From Streptomyces sp. NBC_01317 (GTDB lineage: Bacteria; Actinomycetota; Actinomycetes; Streptomycetales; Streptomycetaceae), in NCBI RefSeq assembly GCF_035961655.1, contig NZ_CP108393.1:6713001-6777000 (forward strand): a DNA stretch of 64,000 nucleotides. The letters run 5' to 3'. Of the stretch, positions 7,471 to 15,967 are shown piece after piece. Both the position numbers and the translations under genes were made by a program. The notes beneath the pieces are model-generated. The model saw nothing but the letters and a program-made list of their open reading frames with translations, was not told the DNA's origin and made no database searches. Position 1 is the first letter of the stretch. Every line of letters begins with the position of its first letter.

Positions 7471-9663
7471 ATGAGCACCGAGGCACAACGCGCCCCCGTA
7501 CCACCCCGCCCACCCCACACCCCACCGCCTGCGAACCCACCCCGGATACCACCACCGCCGCCGCGACCGGGCGACGAGCCGACGACAAAGGTCCCGGCCC
7601 CCCGGGCGGGCGATTCGCCCGCCGCCGCGGCAGAGGCCGCTGCCGCGCCTCCGACCACGGCCCAGGCCCCGAGTGCCCCCGAGGGCCTTGCCCCCCGGTC
7701 GAGGGGGGACGGCGGCAGGCCGGCCCCCAACGGGGCGCACCTGTCCGACGCGCAGCGCGACGATCGCCCCGACGGCGCGGGGCCGCCCGCCTCGCGGCCG
7801 GGCACGGGCCAAGGGCCCATACCGCCGACGGGCCCGGTCGGCCGCCCTCCGGGCTCGGACGGCATGCGGCCGTCCGGCCCGCAGCCCGGCTCGGGCCAGG
7901 GGCCCAGGCCGACCGCGGGTCCCGGGCCCGGCGCCGTCGCGGACACTGGTTCTGCCCGGCCGGAACGCCTCCGTCCTGCCGGGCCGCCCCCGCCCTCCGG
8001 CCAGGTTCCGGGGTCGGGACCTGCTGACGCTGCTGGTCCCCGGGCCGGGTACGGGGCGGTGTCCGGTGCGGCTCCCGGTGGTGTGGGTGGCCGTCCTTCC
8101 GGGTCCGTGCCCGTACGGCCGTCCGGGCCGCCTCCGTCCTCGGCCGACCCCCGGCCGGCCGGGGGGCAGGGATCGGGACTGGGTGGTGTACCCGGTGCCC
8201 AGGGCGCGTACGGGGCCGTGTCCGGTGTGGCTTCCGGGGGGATGGACAGCCGGCTTTCGCGGCCCGAGCGGTCCCGGGTGGGCGGGCCGCCTCCGTTTCC
8301 TGGTGACCGGCGGCAGGGGGCCGGCTCTTCACCGGTCGGCGGTGGCCATGGGGCGGGACGGGCCGAGGACCCGGGTTTTAGTGACGGTCTCGGCGGTGGT
8401 CCGCCCGGGGCCGATTCCGCCCCGACCGCAACCGGTTCCGCCCCCGCCGCGGCTGGTTCCGCCTCCACCGCGACCGGTTTCGGCCCCACCACAACCGGTT
8501 CTGGCCCCGCTACCACCGGTTCTGGCCCCGCCGCGACCGGTTCGGGCCCCACCCCCGCGACCGGGGCCGATCGTCGCGCGAGTGGCTCCGTAGCGCCGGT
8601 GCGGCCGCCCGCACCGGGGCGCATTCCACCTCGGCCCACCCATGCGCCGGGCGCCGCGCCCCACCCCGGCCGGGCCGAGGACGCGTCTGCCGTCGAGGGG
8701 CGGACCGCGTTCCCCGGTGAGCGTCACAGCCCTTCCGGGGCGGCTCTCGGAACGCCCCCGGCGCCTGTCGAGACCACCGTCCGGCTGCGGCCCGTACCCC
8801 CGGACCCCGGCTTCGCCACGCGCCATCACCACCACGCCTGGCCGCCCCCGTCCCCGCCCGAATCGCTGAGCGGGACGGCCACCCGTCTGCGGCCCGTACC
8901 GTCCCGTCCGCCCGTCAGGGCGGCCGCCGCCGTCGCCTGTGTGGTCCTCGGCCTCGGGCTCATCGGCGGCGCCGTCACCGGCAGTTGGCTGACCGGGGAC
9001 TCCGCCGCCGAACCCGTTGTACCGGACGCCTACACCACCGCGCGCTCCCTGTGGCACAGCGTTCCCGTCGACACCCTCTTCCCCCGGACCCTCAAGGGCG
9101 ACGGCGCCGGGCCCGGCCGCGCGGACCGTACCTGGACGCGCGTCGCCGTCGCACCCGACAGCGCCTGCGCCGACGCGCTGCCCGCACCTCTCGTCAGGAC
9201 GCTGCGCCCGGTGGGCTGCACACGCGTGCTGCGTGCCACGTACGCCGACTCCACCGGCAGCAGTCTCACCACCGTCGGGCTGGTCTTCACCGAGGGCGAC
9301 CGCCCCGCCATGACCGCCCTCAAAACCCGCCTCACCACCGGGCGGCTCGCCGAACGGACCGATCACATCCCGCACACCTTCTCCGTAGAAGGCACGCCCA
9401 CCGCCGGCTTCGGCGAGAGGCAGCGCGCCTCCTGGACACTGGAGGTCGTGGACGGGGTGCCGGTCGTCGGCTACGCCGTCTCCGGCTTCGCCGACGGACG
9501 TACGGTCACCGACCCCCAGCCGGCCGGGGCGGCGACGGTCACCGGCGCGAAGACCGCCGCCGCGGAGGCCGGCCTCGGATTCGAGGCGAAGGGGATCGCG
9601 ACCCGCATCGAAGAGGGACTGCGGACGGCAGCCACCACCACCGCGACGGCGGCCCCCCGATGA
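7471..9663 (+). CDS. Proline-rich single-pass membrane protein, type VII secretion-associated type
   Basis: 730 aa. Residues 1 to about 480 are extremely Pro/Gly/Ala/Thr-rich and probably disordered. One transmembrane segment follows ('AAAVACVVLGLGLIGGAV'), then an extracytoplasmic domain of about 220 residues with two cysteines ('DSACADAL', 'RPVGCTRV'). The start ATG at 7471 is chosen over an in-frame ATG at 7399 because it gives the compact 'MSTEAQRAP' start after a purine run; this is uncertain. Its stop overlaps the mycosin ATG (ATGA), so the two are translationally coupled. That pairing is typical of type VII secretion-associated genes, but no EsxA/EccC genes lie in this window. Confidence 0.7.
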   Translation: MSTEAQRAPVPPRPPHTPPPANPPRIPPPPPRPGDEPTTKVPAPRAGDSPAAAAEAAAAPPTTAQAPSAPEGLAPRSRGDGGRPAPNGAHLSDAQRDDRPDGAGPPASRPGTGQGPIPPTGPVGRPPGSDGMRPSGPQPGSGQGPRPTAGPGPGAVADTGSARPERLRPAGPPPPSGQVPGSGPADAAGPRAGYGAVSGAAPGGVGGRPSGSVPVRPSGPPPSSADPRPAGGQGSGLGGVPGAQGAYGAVSGVASGGMDSRLSRPERSRVGGPPPFPGDRRQGAGSSPVGGGHGAGRAEDPGFSDGLGGGPPGADSAPTATGSAPAAAGSASTATGFGPTTTGSGPATTGSGPAATGSGPTPATGADRRASGSVAPVRPPAPGRIPPRPTHAPGAAPHPGRAEDASAVEGRTAFPGERHSPSGAALGTPPAPVETTVRLRPVPPDPGFATRHHHHAWPPPSPPESLSGTATRLRPVPSRPPVRAAAAVACVVLGLGLIGGAVTGSWLTGDSAAEPVVPDAYTTARSLWHSVPVDTLFPRTLKGDGAGPGRADRTWTRVAVAPDSACADALPAPLVRTLRPVGCTRVLRATYADSTGSSLTTVGLVFTEGDRPAMTALKTRLTTGRLAERTDHIPHTFSVEGTPTAGFGERQRASWTLEVVDGVPVVGYAVSGFADGRTVTDPQPAGAATVTGAKTAAAEAGLGFEAKGIATRIEEGLRTAATTTATAAPR
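8421..8563 (+). repeat. Tandem ~24-bp (8-residue) repeats inside the proline-rich gene
   Basis: About six degenerate units are built on ACCGGTTCnGCCCC, encoding repeats such as ATGSAPAA and TTGSGPAT. The period keeps the reading frame, so unit number can vary without destroying the protein. They lie in the predicted disordered N-terminal half. Confidence 0.7.
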
Positions 9664-10895
9664 CCCGCCCCGCGGACCGGGACACCGCCCCGGCGCTCCC
9701 CACCCCCACACCGTCCCCCCTCCGCCGCCGGCTCCTCGTCGTCCTCGCCGCCGCCTCCTTCGTCGTTCTCCCCGCCACCCCCGCCCACGCCGACTCGCTC
9801 CGGGAGCAGCAGTGGGCCCTCGAAGCGCTGCACACCGATCAGGCCTGGCGCACCTCCCAGGGGAACGGCGTCACTGTTGCCGTGCTCGACACCGGGGTCG
9901 ACGGCGGTCACCCCGACCTGTCCGGACAGGTACTGCCCGGCCGTGACCTCGTCGGCTTCGGCGCGGCCGAGGGCGACCCCTCCTGGGCCCGGCACGGCAC
10001 CGCCATGGCGGGAATCATCGCCGGTCACGGCCACGGCCCCGACGGCTCCGAGGGCGTCCTCGGCATCGCGCCGCAGGCCAGGATCCTGCCCGTCCGGGTC
10101 ATCCTCGAAGGCAGCGACCCGGCCCGCGAGAAGGCCCGTAAGTCCAAGGGCGGCGCCCTCGCCGAGGGCATCCGCTGGGCCGCCGACAACGGGGCGGACG
10201 TCATCAACCTCTCCCTCGGCGACGACAGCAAGTCCGCCCACCCCGAAGCGGCGGAGGACGCGGCCGTCCAGTACGCCCTGAGCAAGGGGGCGGTTGTCGT
10301 CGCCTCGGCCGGCAACGGGGGCGAGAAGGGTGACCACATCTCGTACCCGGCGGCCTACCCCGGCGTCATCGCCGTCGCCGCCGTCGACCGCTTCGGCACC
10401 CACGCGGCCTTCTCCACCCGCCGCTGGTACGCCACCGTCAGCGCCCCCGGCGTCGACATCGTCATCGCGGACCCCGACCGCAAGTACTACGAAGGCTGGG
10501 GCACCAGCGCCGCCGCCGCGTTCGTCTCCGGCGCCGTCGCGCTCGTACGCTCCGCACACCCCGACCTCACCCCCGCGCAGATCAAGAAGCTCCTCGCCGA
10601 CACCGCCCGCGACGCCCCCGCGAACGGCCGCGACGACGCGAAGGGATACGGCTTCGTCGATCCCGCCGCCGCCGTCGAGGCCGGCGCGAAGCTGTCCGGT
10701 ACGGAAACGAGGGGCGGCGCGGCCGACGGCTACCAGAAGCAGTACTTCGGCGCCGGCCCGGACGTCCCCCGTGAGGACCCGGGCGAGGGCGTGGGCCTCG
10801 CCCCGGTGGCCGGGGGAGTGGGCGCGCTGCTGCTGGCGGGCGCGGTGGTGCTGTGGCGAGGCGCCGGTACGAGACGCCCCGGCGGACCCCGTTGA
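9660..10895 (+). CDS. mycP: Mycosin, subtilisin-like type VII secretion-associated serine protease
   Basis: A membrane-anchored S8 peptidase of 411 aa. It has a signal sequence ('LLVVLAAASFVVLPATPAHA'), then the triad: Asp in 'AVLDTGVDGGHPD', His in 'RHGTAMAGIIAGHG', Ser in 'WGTSAAAAFVSGAV'. A C-terminal transmembrane segment ('VGALLLAGAVVLW') is followed by a short basic tail. This is the mycosin architecture, acting on the outer face of the membrane. It starts inside the stop codon of the upstream gene, so expression is coupled. Confidence 0.9.
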   Translation: MTRPADRDTAPALPTPTPSPLRRRLLVVLAAASFVVLPATPAHADSLREQQWALEALHTDQAWRTSQGNGVTVAVLDTGVDGGHPDLSGQVLPGRDLVGFGAAEGDPSWARHGTAMAGIIAGHGHGPDGSEGVLGIAPQARILPVRVILEGSDPAREKARKSKGGALAEGIRWAADNGADVINLSLGDDSKSAHPEAAEDAAVQYALSKGAVVVASAGNGGEKGDHISYPAAYPGVIAVAAVDRFGTHAAFSTRRWYATVSAPGVDIVIADPDRKYYEGWGTSAAAAFVSGAVALVRSAHPDLTPAQIKKLLADTARDAPANGRDDAKGYGFVDPAAAVEAGAKLSGTETRGGAADGYQKQYFGAGPDVPREDPGEGVGLAPVAGGVGALLLAGAVVLWRGAGTRRPGGPR

Positions 10896-11098
10896 CCCCG
10901 CTGGGCGGCCTCGTACGACCCCGGTCCACCGCGCCGAGCGCACGGCCACGCCACCTGCCGTAGCGCGCCGAGCGGGCCCTCCGCGTTTGAGCGCCGCGTC
11001 GCCGCCCCGACCCGCCCCGCTGTCCGGGGGCCAGTGGGCCGGACGACCCCGCCGGGCGACCGCGCCGGGCGGCGACGCGTCCGCCGCAGCGACGACGC

Positions 11099-11749
11099 TC
11101 AGGCCACCCTCCCCACCCTCCGCACCGCCGCCTCCTCCACCAGCGCGATCCCCGCCTCCAGCGTGGGATGGCCGTCCGACAGGACCGCCATCAGGCAGCC
11201 GCCCGCCCGGCCCACCGAGTGGACGACCCACAGGCCGGAGTCTGTTCTCGGCAGCCAGCCGTTCTTCAGGGCCCGGTCACCGCTGCCCCCGGCCGCCGCC
11301 GACACCCCCCAGTCCTGGCCCGGGACCACCCGCTCCATCAGGTCCGCCACATACCGCCGGGACCGCGCGTCCAGGGGTGACGCGGTTCCGTCGTCGAACA
11401 CCGCCCTCAGCAGCGTCAGCTGGTCGCGCGCGGTCGTGCGCGTCAGACCCCACGCCGCCGCCCCCTCCGTCCGCGTCAGGCCCAGACGCGCGTGCGCCTC
11501 GTCCAGGGCCGCCACGCCTCCGGCCGCCGCGCGCAGCGCCGTCGCCGCGTCGTTGTCGCTGCGTTCGATCATCGCGGCGGCCAACCCCTCCTCCTCCGGC
11601 GTCAGCCAACGGTCCGCGTCCTGCGCCCGCAGCAGCAGCGCCGCCAGCACGCCCACCTTCACGACGCTGGCACTGACATACGCGCGGTCCGCGTCGGTCG
11701 TCGCCTCGCGGCCGTTCGCCATGTCGTACACCGCCACCGAGAGATTCAT
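11099..11749 (-). CDS. Serine hydrolase, class A beta-lactamase fold
   Basis: 216 aa. It carries the SxxK motif ('VSASVVKVG', near residue 29) and the SDN motif ('ERSDNDAA') of class A beta-lactamases and DD-peptidase-like enzymes. The third motif is weak ('RALKNGWLP' in place of KTG). No signal peptide is seen at the ATG used (11749), so a cytoplasmic location or an unusual export route is implied. I would not call it a resistance enzyme. It is divergent from the SseB gene. Confidence 0.75.
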   Translation of the reverse strand: MNLSVAVYDMANGREATTDADRAYVSASVVKVGVLAALLLRAQDADRWLTPEEEGLAAAMIERSDNDAATALRAAAGGVAALDEAHARLGLTRTEGAAAWGLTRTTARDQLTLLRAVFDDGTASPLDARSRRYVADLMERVVPGQDWGVSAAAGGSGDRALKNGWLPRTDSGLWVVHSVGRAGGCLMAVLSDGHPTLEAGIALVEEAAVRRVGRVA

Positions 11750-11811
11750 CCGACGACCGTACGTTCCGACGTACGTTCCGAGCGGCTCCGCCCGGGCACT
11801 ACGCTCGACCC

Positions 11812-12561
11812 GTGGCGCTCAAGAACATCCCCGACCCCGGCTTCTCCGACGACGACGGCACCGCCGACCCCGCGCTGGCCTCCGCCCTCGCCGCCTGGTC
11901 GGCGGACCGGTCCGCCGAAGGGGGTGTGCTGGCGGCGCTCAGGACCGCCCGGCTGCTCGTCCCGATCGTCGCCGTCCTCGGCGAGACCGAGGAGGACGAG
12001 AACGGGCTGCGCCGCGAGAAGACCAGCGACATGGCCGTGCCGACGCTCCGGGCGGGCGACCGCCGCGCGCTGCCGGCCTTCACCTCCGTCGCGGCGCTGG
12101 CCCGCTGGGACCCGGCGGCCCGCCCCGTCGCCGTACCCCTCCACCAGGCGCTCCAAGCGGCCGCCCACGAGCGGGCCGACACCGTGGTGCTCGATCTCGC
12201 GGGGCCCGTGCCGTACCAGCTCACCGGGGCCGCGCTCCTCGCCGCCGCCGAGGGCCGTACCAGCACCGACCCTCTCGACGACCCCGCCGTCACGGCGGCG
12301 GTACGAGGTGTGGTCGCCGCCGAGCCCGCCGTGCTCCGGGCCCACCTCGGGCCGGGTACGGCGGACGGCACGCTGGCCCTCGTCCTGGAGCCGGAAGCCG
12401 TGTCCCCCGCCGGCATCGCCCGCCGCGTCGCCGGGGCACTCGCCGCCGACGACGTACTGAGGGCCCGCCTGGTACGCGGACTCGACCTGGCACTTCTGCC
12501 GGCCGAGGCCACGCCGCCGGGCGAGCCCCTGTTCGTACGCGAAGAGCCTCGTGCGCGGTGA
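11812..12561 (+). CDS. SseB-family protein
   Basis: 249 aa. The N-terminal half contains the SseB domain: 'VLAALRTARLLVPIVAVLGE', 'MAVPTLRAGDRRALPAFTSVAAL' and 'ARPVAVPLHQALQAA'. The C-terminal half resembles enhanced-serine-sensitivity proteins. The role is unknown. The GTG start at 11812 gives 'VALKNIPDPGF', the start usual in actinobacterial homologues. In Streptomyces it commonly precedes the DUF1844/infC region, as here. Confidence 0.8.
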   Translation: MALKNIPDPGFSDDDGTADPALASALAAWSADRSAEGGVLAALRTARLLVPIVAVLGETEEDENGLRREKTSDMAVPTLRAGDRRALPAFTSVAALARWDPAARPVAVPLHQALQAAAHERADTVVLDLAGPVPYQLTGAALLAAAEGRTSTDPLDDPAVTAAVRGVVAAEPAVLRAHLGPGTADGTLALVLEPEAVSPAGIARRVAGALAADDVLRARLVRGLDLALLPAEATPPGEPLFVREEPRAR

Positions 12562-12565
12562 GTCG

Positions 12566-12589
12566 CCGGACGGCCGTGCGGTCGTCCGG
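12566..12589. terminator. Hairpin between convergent SseB and DUF1844 genes
   Basis: CCGGACGGCC pairs with GGTCGTCCGG (one G-U) around a GTGC loop. It sits in the 42-base gap between two convergent stops. Confidence 0.55.
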
Positions 12590-12603
12590 GCGCCGCGCGG
12601 CCC

Positions 12604-12987
12604 TCAGCCGTAGACCGGGCCCGTGTACTTCTCCCCGGGACCCTGCCCCGGCTCGTCCCGTACCACCGACGCCTCGCGGAATGCCAGCTGGAGCGACTTG
12701 AGCCCGTCCCGCAGCGGCGCCGCGTGGAACGAGCTGATCTCCGTCGTGCTCGCGTCCAGCAGACCGGCCAGCGCGTGGACCAGCTTGCGCGCCTCGTCCA
12801 GGTCCTTGTGGTCGTCGCCGTCCTCGGTGAGGCCGAGCTTCACGGCCGCCGCGCTCATCAGGTTCACCGCGACCGTGACGATCACCTCGACGGCGGGGAC
12901 TTCCGCGATGTCGCGGGTCATGGCGTCGAAGTCGGGGGACTCCTGCGAGGAGGTCGGGGACTGCTGGGGGGAGGGCGCGTCGCTCAT
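12604..12987 (-). CDS. DUF1844 family protein
   Basis: 127 aa, function unknown. The core 'IAEVPAVEVIVTVAVNLMSAAAVKLGL...DLDEARKLVHALAGLL' is the DUF1844 signature. The N-terminus is Ser/Gln-rich. It is divergent from infC and has this position in many actinobacteria, so a link to ribosome or translation genes is possible but unproved. Confidence 0.85.
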   Translation of the reverse strand: MSDAPSPQQSPTSSQESPDFDAMTRDIAEVPAVEVIVTVAVNLMSAAAVKLGLTEDGDDHKDLDEARKLVHALAGLLDASTTEISSFHAAPLRDGLKSLQLAFREASVVRDEPGQGPGEKYTGPVYG

Positions 12988-13039
12988 GCCCCACACGATA
13001 GGCCCGCCACGGCAGGCCCCGACCGCCCCACCCCCACGG

Positions 13040-13377
13040 TTGGCTCCCCTCCACAGGAAGGTGCTAACCTGATGTGACGACCGGCCGGACATTCACATGC
13101 CCGGCCCACAAGTGGAGGCTCCGATCTCCCACCTGGCTGCCCCTCTCGGGCGGCGGGTCACCGGTCAGGTGGTGCCCATCGTTCCGTACGGACGATGGAG
13201 CCGCCCGATGCGCGCCCCGCGGTAGACGCGGCGGTGCTCCGGTAGTGCGAGGAGCTCCCGCCTGTGTCCCGTCCGGGGCATTTTTCGCGTTCCGCCACGG
13301 TTGGTCTCAGGTAAGAGTCAACAAGACCTTACGCGGCTGTCTGCCAGACAGTCGTGTGGTGCTACCGAGGAGGATCC
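13040..13377 (+). promoter_or_regulatory. infC promoter and structured 5' leader
   Basis: A promoter-like pair TTGGCT (13040-13045) and TAACCT (13065-13070) precedes about 300 untranslated bases, long for this genome. The leader contains an 8-bp stem with a 5-base loop at 13177-13197 (CATCGTTC / GGACGATG) and a GC-rich block followed by ATTTTT near 13281. The latter could act as an attenuator. GAGGAGG at 13367-13373 is the ribosome binding site for infC. I infer control of infC-rpmI-rplT by transcription attenuation or L20/IF3 feedback; the structure has not been computed. Confidence 0.5.
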
Positions 13378-14058
13378 ATCAGCGCCGAGCCCCGCATTAA
13401 CGACCGGATTCGCGTTCCCGAGGTCCGACTTGTCGGCCCCAGCGGCGAGCAGGTGGGCATTGTGCCGCTTGCCAAGGCCCTGGAGTTGGCACAGGAGTAC
13501 GACCTCGACCTGGTTGAGGTCGCGGCGACCGCACGTCCGCCCGTGTGCAAGCTCATGGACTACGGGAAGTTCAAGTACGAGTCGGCCATGAAGGCCCGTG
13601 AGGCGCGCAAGAACCAGGCGCACACGGTCATCAAGGAGATGAAGCTCCGCCCGAAGATCGACCCGCATGACTATGACACCAAAAAGGGTCACGTCGTCAG
13701 GTTCCTGAAGCAGGGCGACAAGGTCAAGATCACGATCATGTTCCGTGGTCGTGAGCAGTCCCGCCCCGAACTGGGCTTCCGACTGCTCCAGCGGCTCGCG
13801 TCGGACGTGGAGGAGCTCGGCTTCATCGAGTCGAACCCGAAGCAGGACGGCCGGAACATGATCATGGTTCTCGGCCCGCACAAGAAGAAGACCGAGGCCA
13901 TGGCCGAGGCGCGCGAGGCCCAGGCCGCCCGCAAGGCGGAGCGCGCGGGTTACGCACCCGACGAGCACGTCGACGAGTCCCCGGACGCCGCCGACGCTCG
14001 CGCCGAAGCAGCTGCCGCCGAAGCCGAAGCCCCGGCCCAGGCATCTTCCGAGGCGTGA
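13378..14058 (+). CDS. infC: Translation initiation factor IF-3, starting at a non-canonical ATC codon
   Basis: IF-3 binds the 30S subunit and checks start-codon selection. The N-domain begins '[19 protein letters not shown]' and the C-domain holds '[15 protein letters not shown]' and '[12 protein letters not shown]'. The Ala/Glu-rich C-terminal tail of about 55 residues is usual for Streptomyces. Homologues begin at [13 protein letters not shown], and the only codon there is ATC at 13378, preceded by GAGGAGG. A GTG at 13354 in the same frame would add eight residues but would put the ribosome binding site inside the gene. A rare start codon is known to allow IF-3 to repress its own synthesis. 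Heads the infC-rpmI-rplT operon. Confidence 0.93.
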   Translation: MSAEPRINDRIRVPEVRLVGPSGEQVGIVPLAKALELAQEYDLDLVEVAATARPPVCKLMDYGKFKYESAMKAREARKNQAHTVIKEMKLRPKIDPHDYDTKKGHVVRFLKQGDKVKITIMFRGREQSRPELGFRLLQRLASDVEELGFIESNPKQDGRNMIMVLGPHKKKTEAMAEAREAQAARKAERAGYAPDEHVDESPDAADARAEAAAAEAEAPAQASSEA

Positions 14059-14186
14059 TCCACGGGCTGCCATCCAGGCGGCCCACGGCTCCGTTCAGGA
14101 ACCACACACCAGAGATCTGACGCTCCCGCGCGCCGGCTGAGAATCCAGCCGGCAGGGGGCGCCACTGACGAGGAGAGAACGGCGCC

Positions 14187-14381
14187 ATGCCGAAGAACAA
14201 GACGCACAGCGGTGCCAGCAAGCGCTTCAAGATCACCGGATCCGGCAAGGTCATGCGCGAGCGCGCCGGCAAGCGCCACCTGCTCGAGCACAAGTCCTCG
14301 CGGGTGACGCGGCGCCTCACCGGCATCGTCGAGCTGGCCCCGGGCGACGCCAAGAAGATCAAGAAGCTTCTCGGCAAGTGA
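14187..14381 (+). CDS. rpmI: 50S ribosomal protein L35
   Basis: A 64-residue basic protein, [15 protein letters not shown] through KKIKKLLGK, with the family's '[14 protein letters not shown]' segment. It follows infC after 128 bases, a gap holding a hairpin (GCCGGCTG 14132-14139 / CAGCCGGC 14146-14153), and is preceded by GAGGAGAG. Confidence 0.97.
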   Translation: MPKNKTHSGASKRFKITGSGKVMRERAGKRHLLEHKSSRVTRRLTGIVELAPGDAKKIKKLLGK

Positions 14382-14484
14382 CGTCGCGACCCCCGGTGAC
14401 CGGGGGTGCGACCTCAGGACCGGGACCCATTCGTTTCCGGGCCGTGTGACACCGAACCACGGCCCCGCTACAAGGAGTTAACAC

Positions 14485-14871
14485 GTGGCACGCGTCAAGC
14501 GGGCAGTCAACGCCCACAAGAAGCGCCGGGCAATCCTCGAGGCGGCCAGCGGTTACCGCGGCCAGCGCTCGCGCCTGTACCGCAAGGCCAAGGAGCAGGT
14601 CACCCACTCCCTCGTCTACAACTACAACGACCGCAAGAAGCGCAAGGGTGACTTCCGCCAGCTGTGGATCCAGCGGATCAACGCCGCGGCCCGCGCCAAC
14701 GGCATCACGTACAACCGCTTCATCCAGGGTCTGAAGGCCGCCAACGTCGAGGTGGACCGCAAGATCCTCGCCGAGCTCGCGGTCAACGACGCCAACGCGT
14801 TCGCCACGCTCGTCGAGGTTGCCCAGAAGGCCCTCCCGAGCGACGTCAACGCCCCGAAGGCCGCCGCCTGA
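14485..14871 (+). CDS. rplT: 50S ribosomal protein L20
   Basis: 128 aa. '[37 protein letters not shown]' and '[24 protein letters not shown]' are diagnostic for L20. GTG start with AAGGAG upstream. The gap after rpmI carries an 8-bp hairpin (ACCCCCGG/CCGGGGGT, 14389-14407). L20 represses its own operon in several bacteria. Last gene before a strong terminator. Confidence 0.97.
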   Translation: MARVKRAVNAHKKRRAILEAASGYRGQRSRLYRKAKEQVTHSLVYNYNDRKKRKGDFRQLWIQRINAAARANGITYNRFIQGLKAANVEVDRKILAELAVNDANAFATLVEVAQKALPSDVNAPKAAA

Positions 14872-14898
14872 TCTCCCTCAGGCCGCATGTACTTCCCA

Positions 14899-14931
14899 CC
14901 GGACCCGCAGGCAGCGCGCCTGCGGGTCCGG
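14899..14931 (+). terminator. Intrinsic terminator of the infC-rpmI-rplT operon
   Basis: A perfect 14-bp stem (CCGGACCCGCAGGC, 14899-14912, with its complement at 14918-14931) and a 5-base loop, followed by TGTTTCT. It starts 27 bases after the rplT stop. Confidence 0.85.
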
Positions 14932-15031
14932 TGTTTCTCCCCGCCCGGTCCGGTACGCGACCGATCCGCCGGGTCCCAGCCGGTCCGGTACGACACGTCC
15001 CGGGCCCCCACAAGTGAGTGAGCCGCCGCCC

Positions 15032-15883
15032 ATGGGCACCCCCGAGCTGATCTCCCCGCGATCCCCGCGCGTCCTGGCCGCGAAGCGGCTCGCCCGGCGT
15101 GCCTTCCGGATCAAGGAGCGCCGGTTCATCGCCGAGGGGCCGCAGGCCGTACGGGAAGCGGTCGCCCACCGGGGGCCCGACGGGGAGCCGACGCTCCTGG
15201 AGCTGTTCGCCACCGTGGAGGCAGCCGAGCGGTACGCGGACATCGTCGACGGAGCCAGGGAGACCGGCGCCCGGGTGCACCTCGCGCCCGACACCGTGCT
15301 CGCCGAGGTGTCGCAGACCGTCACCCCCCAGGGGCTGCTCGGCGTCTGCCGCTTCCTCGACTCGCCGTTCGAGGACGTCCTGCGCGCCCGGCCCCGCCTC
15401 GTCGCCGTGCTCGCGCACGTCCGCGACCCCGGGAACGCCGGTACGGTGCTGCGCTGCGCGGACGCCGCGGGCGCCGACGCCGTGGTCCTCACCGACGCCT
15501 CCGTCGACCTCTACAACCCCAAGTCCGTCCGCGCGTCCGTCGGCTCGCTGTTCCATCTGCCGGTGGCGGTCGGCGTGCCCGTCGAGGAGGCCGTACGGGG
15601 GCTCAAGGACGCCGGGGTACGGATCCTGGCGGCCGACGGCGCGGGCGACGACGACCTGGACGACGAGCTGGACGCGGGCACCATGGGCGGGCCCACCGCC
15701 TGGGTCTTCGGCAACGAGGCCTGGGGCCTGCCGGCCGGCACGCGCGCCCTCGCGGACGCCGTCGTACGGGTCCCGATCCACGGAAAGGCCGAGAGCCTGA
15801 ACCTCGCGACCGCGGCGGCCGTATGTCTCTACGCGTCGGCGCGGGCGCAACGGTCCGGGAACAGCGCCGGGAACAGGCGCTGA
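15032..15883 (+). CDS. TrmH/SpoU-family RNA methyltransferase
   Basis: Transfers methyl from S-adenosylmethionine to an rRNA or tRNA ribose (283 aa). An N-terminal substrate-binding domain ('AKRLARRAFRIKERRFIAEGPQAVREA') is followed by the knotted SPOUT domain. The conserved motifs are 'LAHVRDPGNAGTVLRCADAAGADAVVL', 'WVFGNEAWGLP' and 'VRVPIHGKAESLNLATAAAVCLYA'. The ATG at 15032 is used; an in-frame GTG at 15014 is an alternative and neither has a strong ribosome binding site. The target nucleotide is not predictable. Confidence 0.88.
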   Translation: MGTPELISPRSPRVLAAKRLARRAFRIKERRFIAEGPQAVREAVAHRGPDGEPTLLELFATVEAAERYADIVDGARETGARVHLAPDTVLAEVSQTVTPQGLLGVCRFLDSPFEDVLRARPRLVAVLAHVRDPGNAGTVLRCADAAGADAVVLTDASVDLYNPKSVRASVGSLFHLPVAVGVPVEEAVRGLKDAGVRILAADGAGDDDLDDELDAGTMGGPTAWVFGNEAWGLPAGTRALADAVVRVPIHGKAESLNLATAAAVCLYASARAQRSGNSAGNRR

Positions 15884-15967
15884 GGGGGTCCGCTCCGTCA
15901 CGTATGGCTAGTACTGTTGCGCCTTCGCAGACCCACTGAGCTATGTGGAAGAGGCGGGATTACGGGG

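Noticed and set aside
7287..8639. Long minus-strand proline/glycine-rich frame opposite the proline-rich membrane protein
   Set aside because: Repetitive GC-rich DNA stays open in several frames; no start signal or family motif.
11099..11749. Beta-lactamase resistance gene
   Set aside because: SxxK and SDN are present but the KTG-like motif is poor and there is no signal peptide, so only the fold is assigned.
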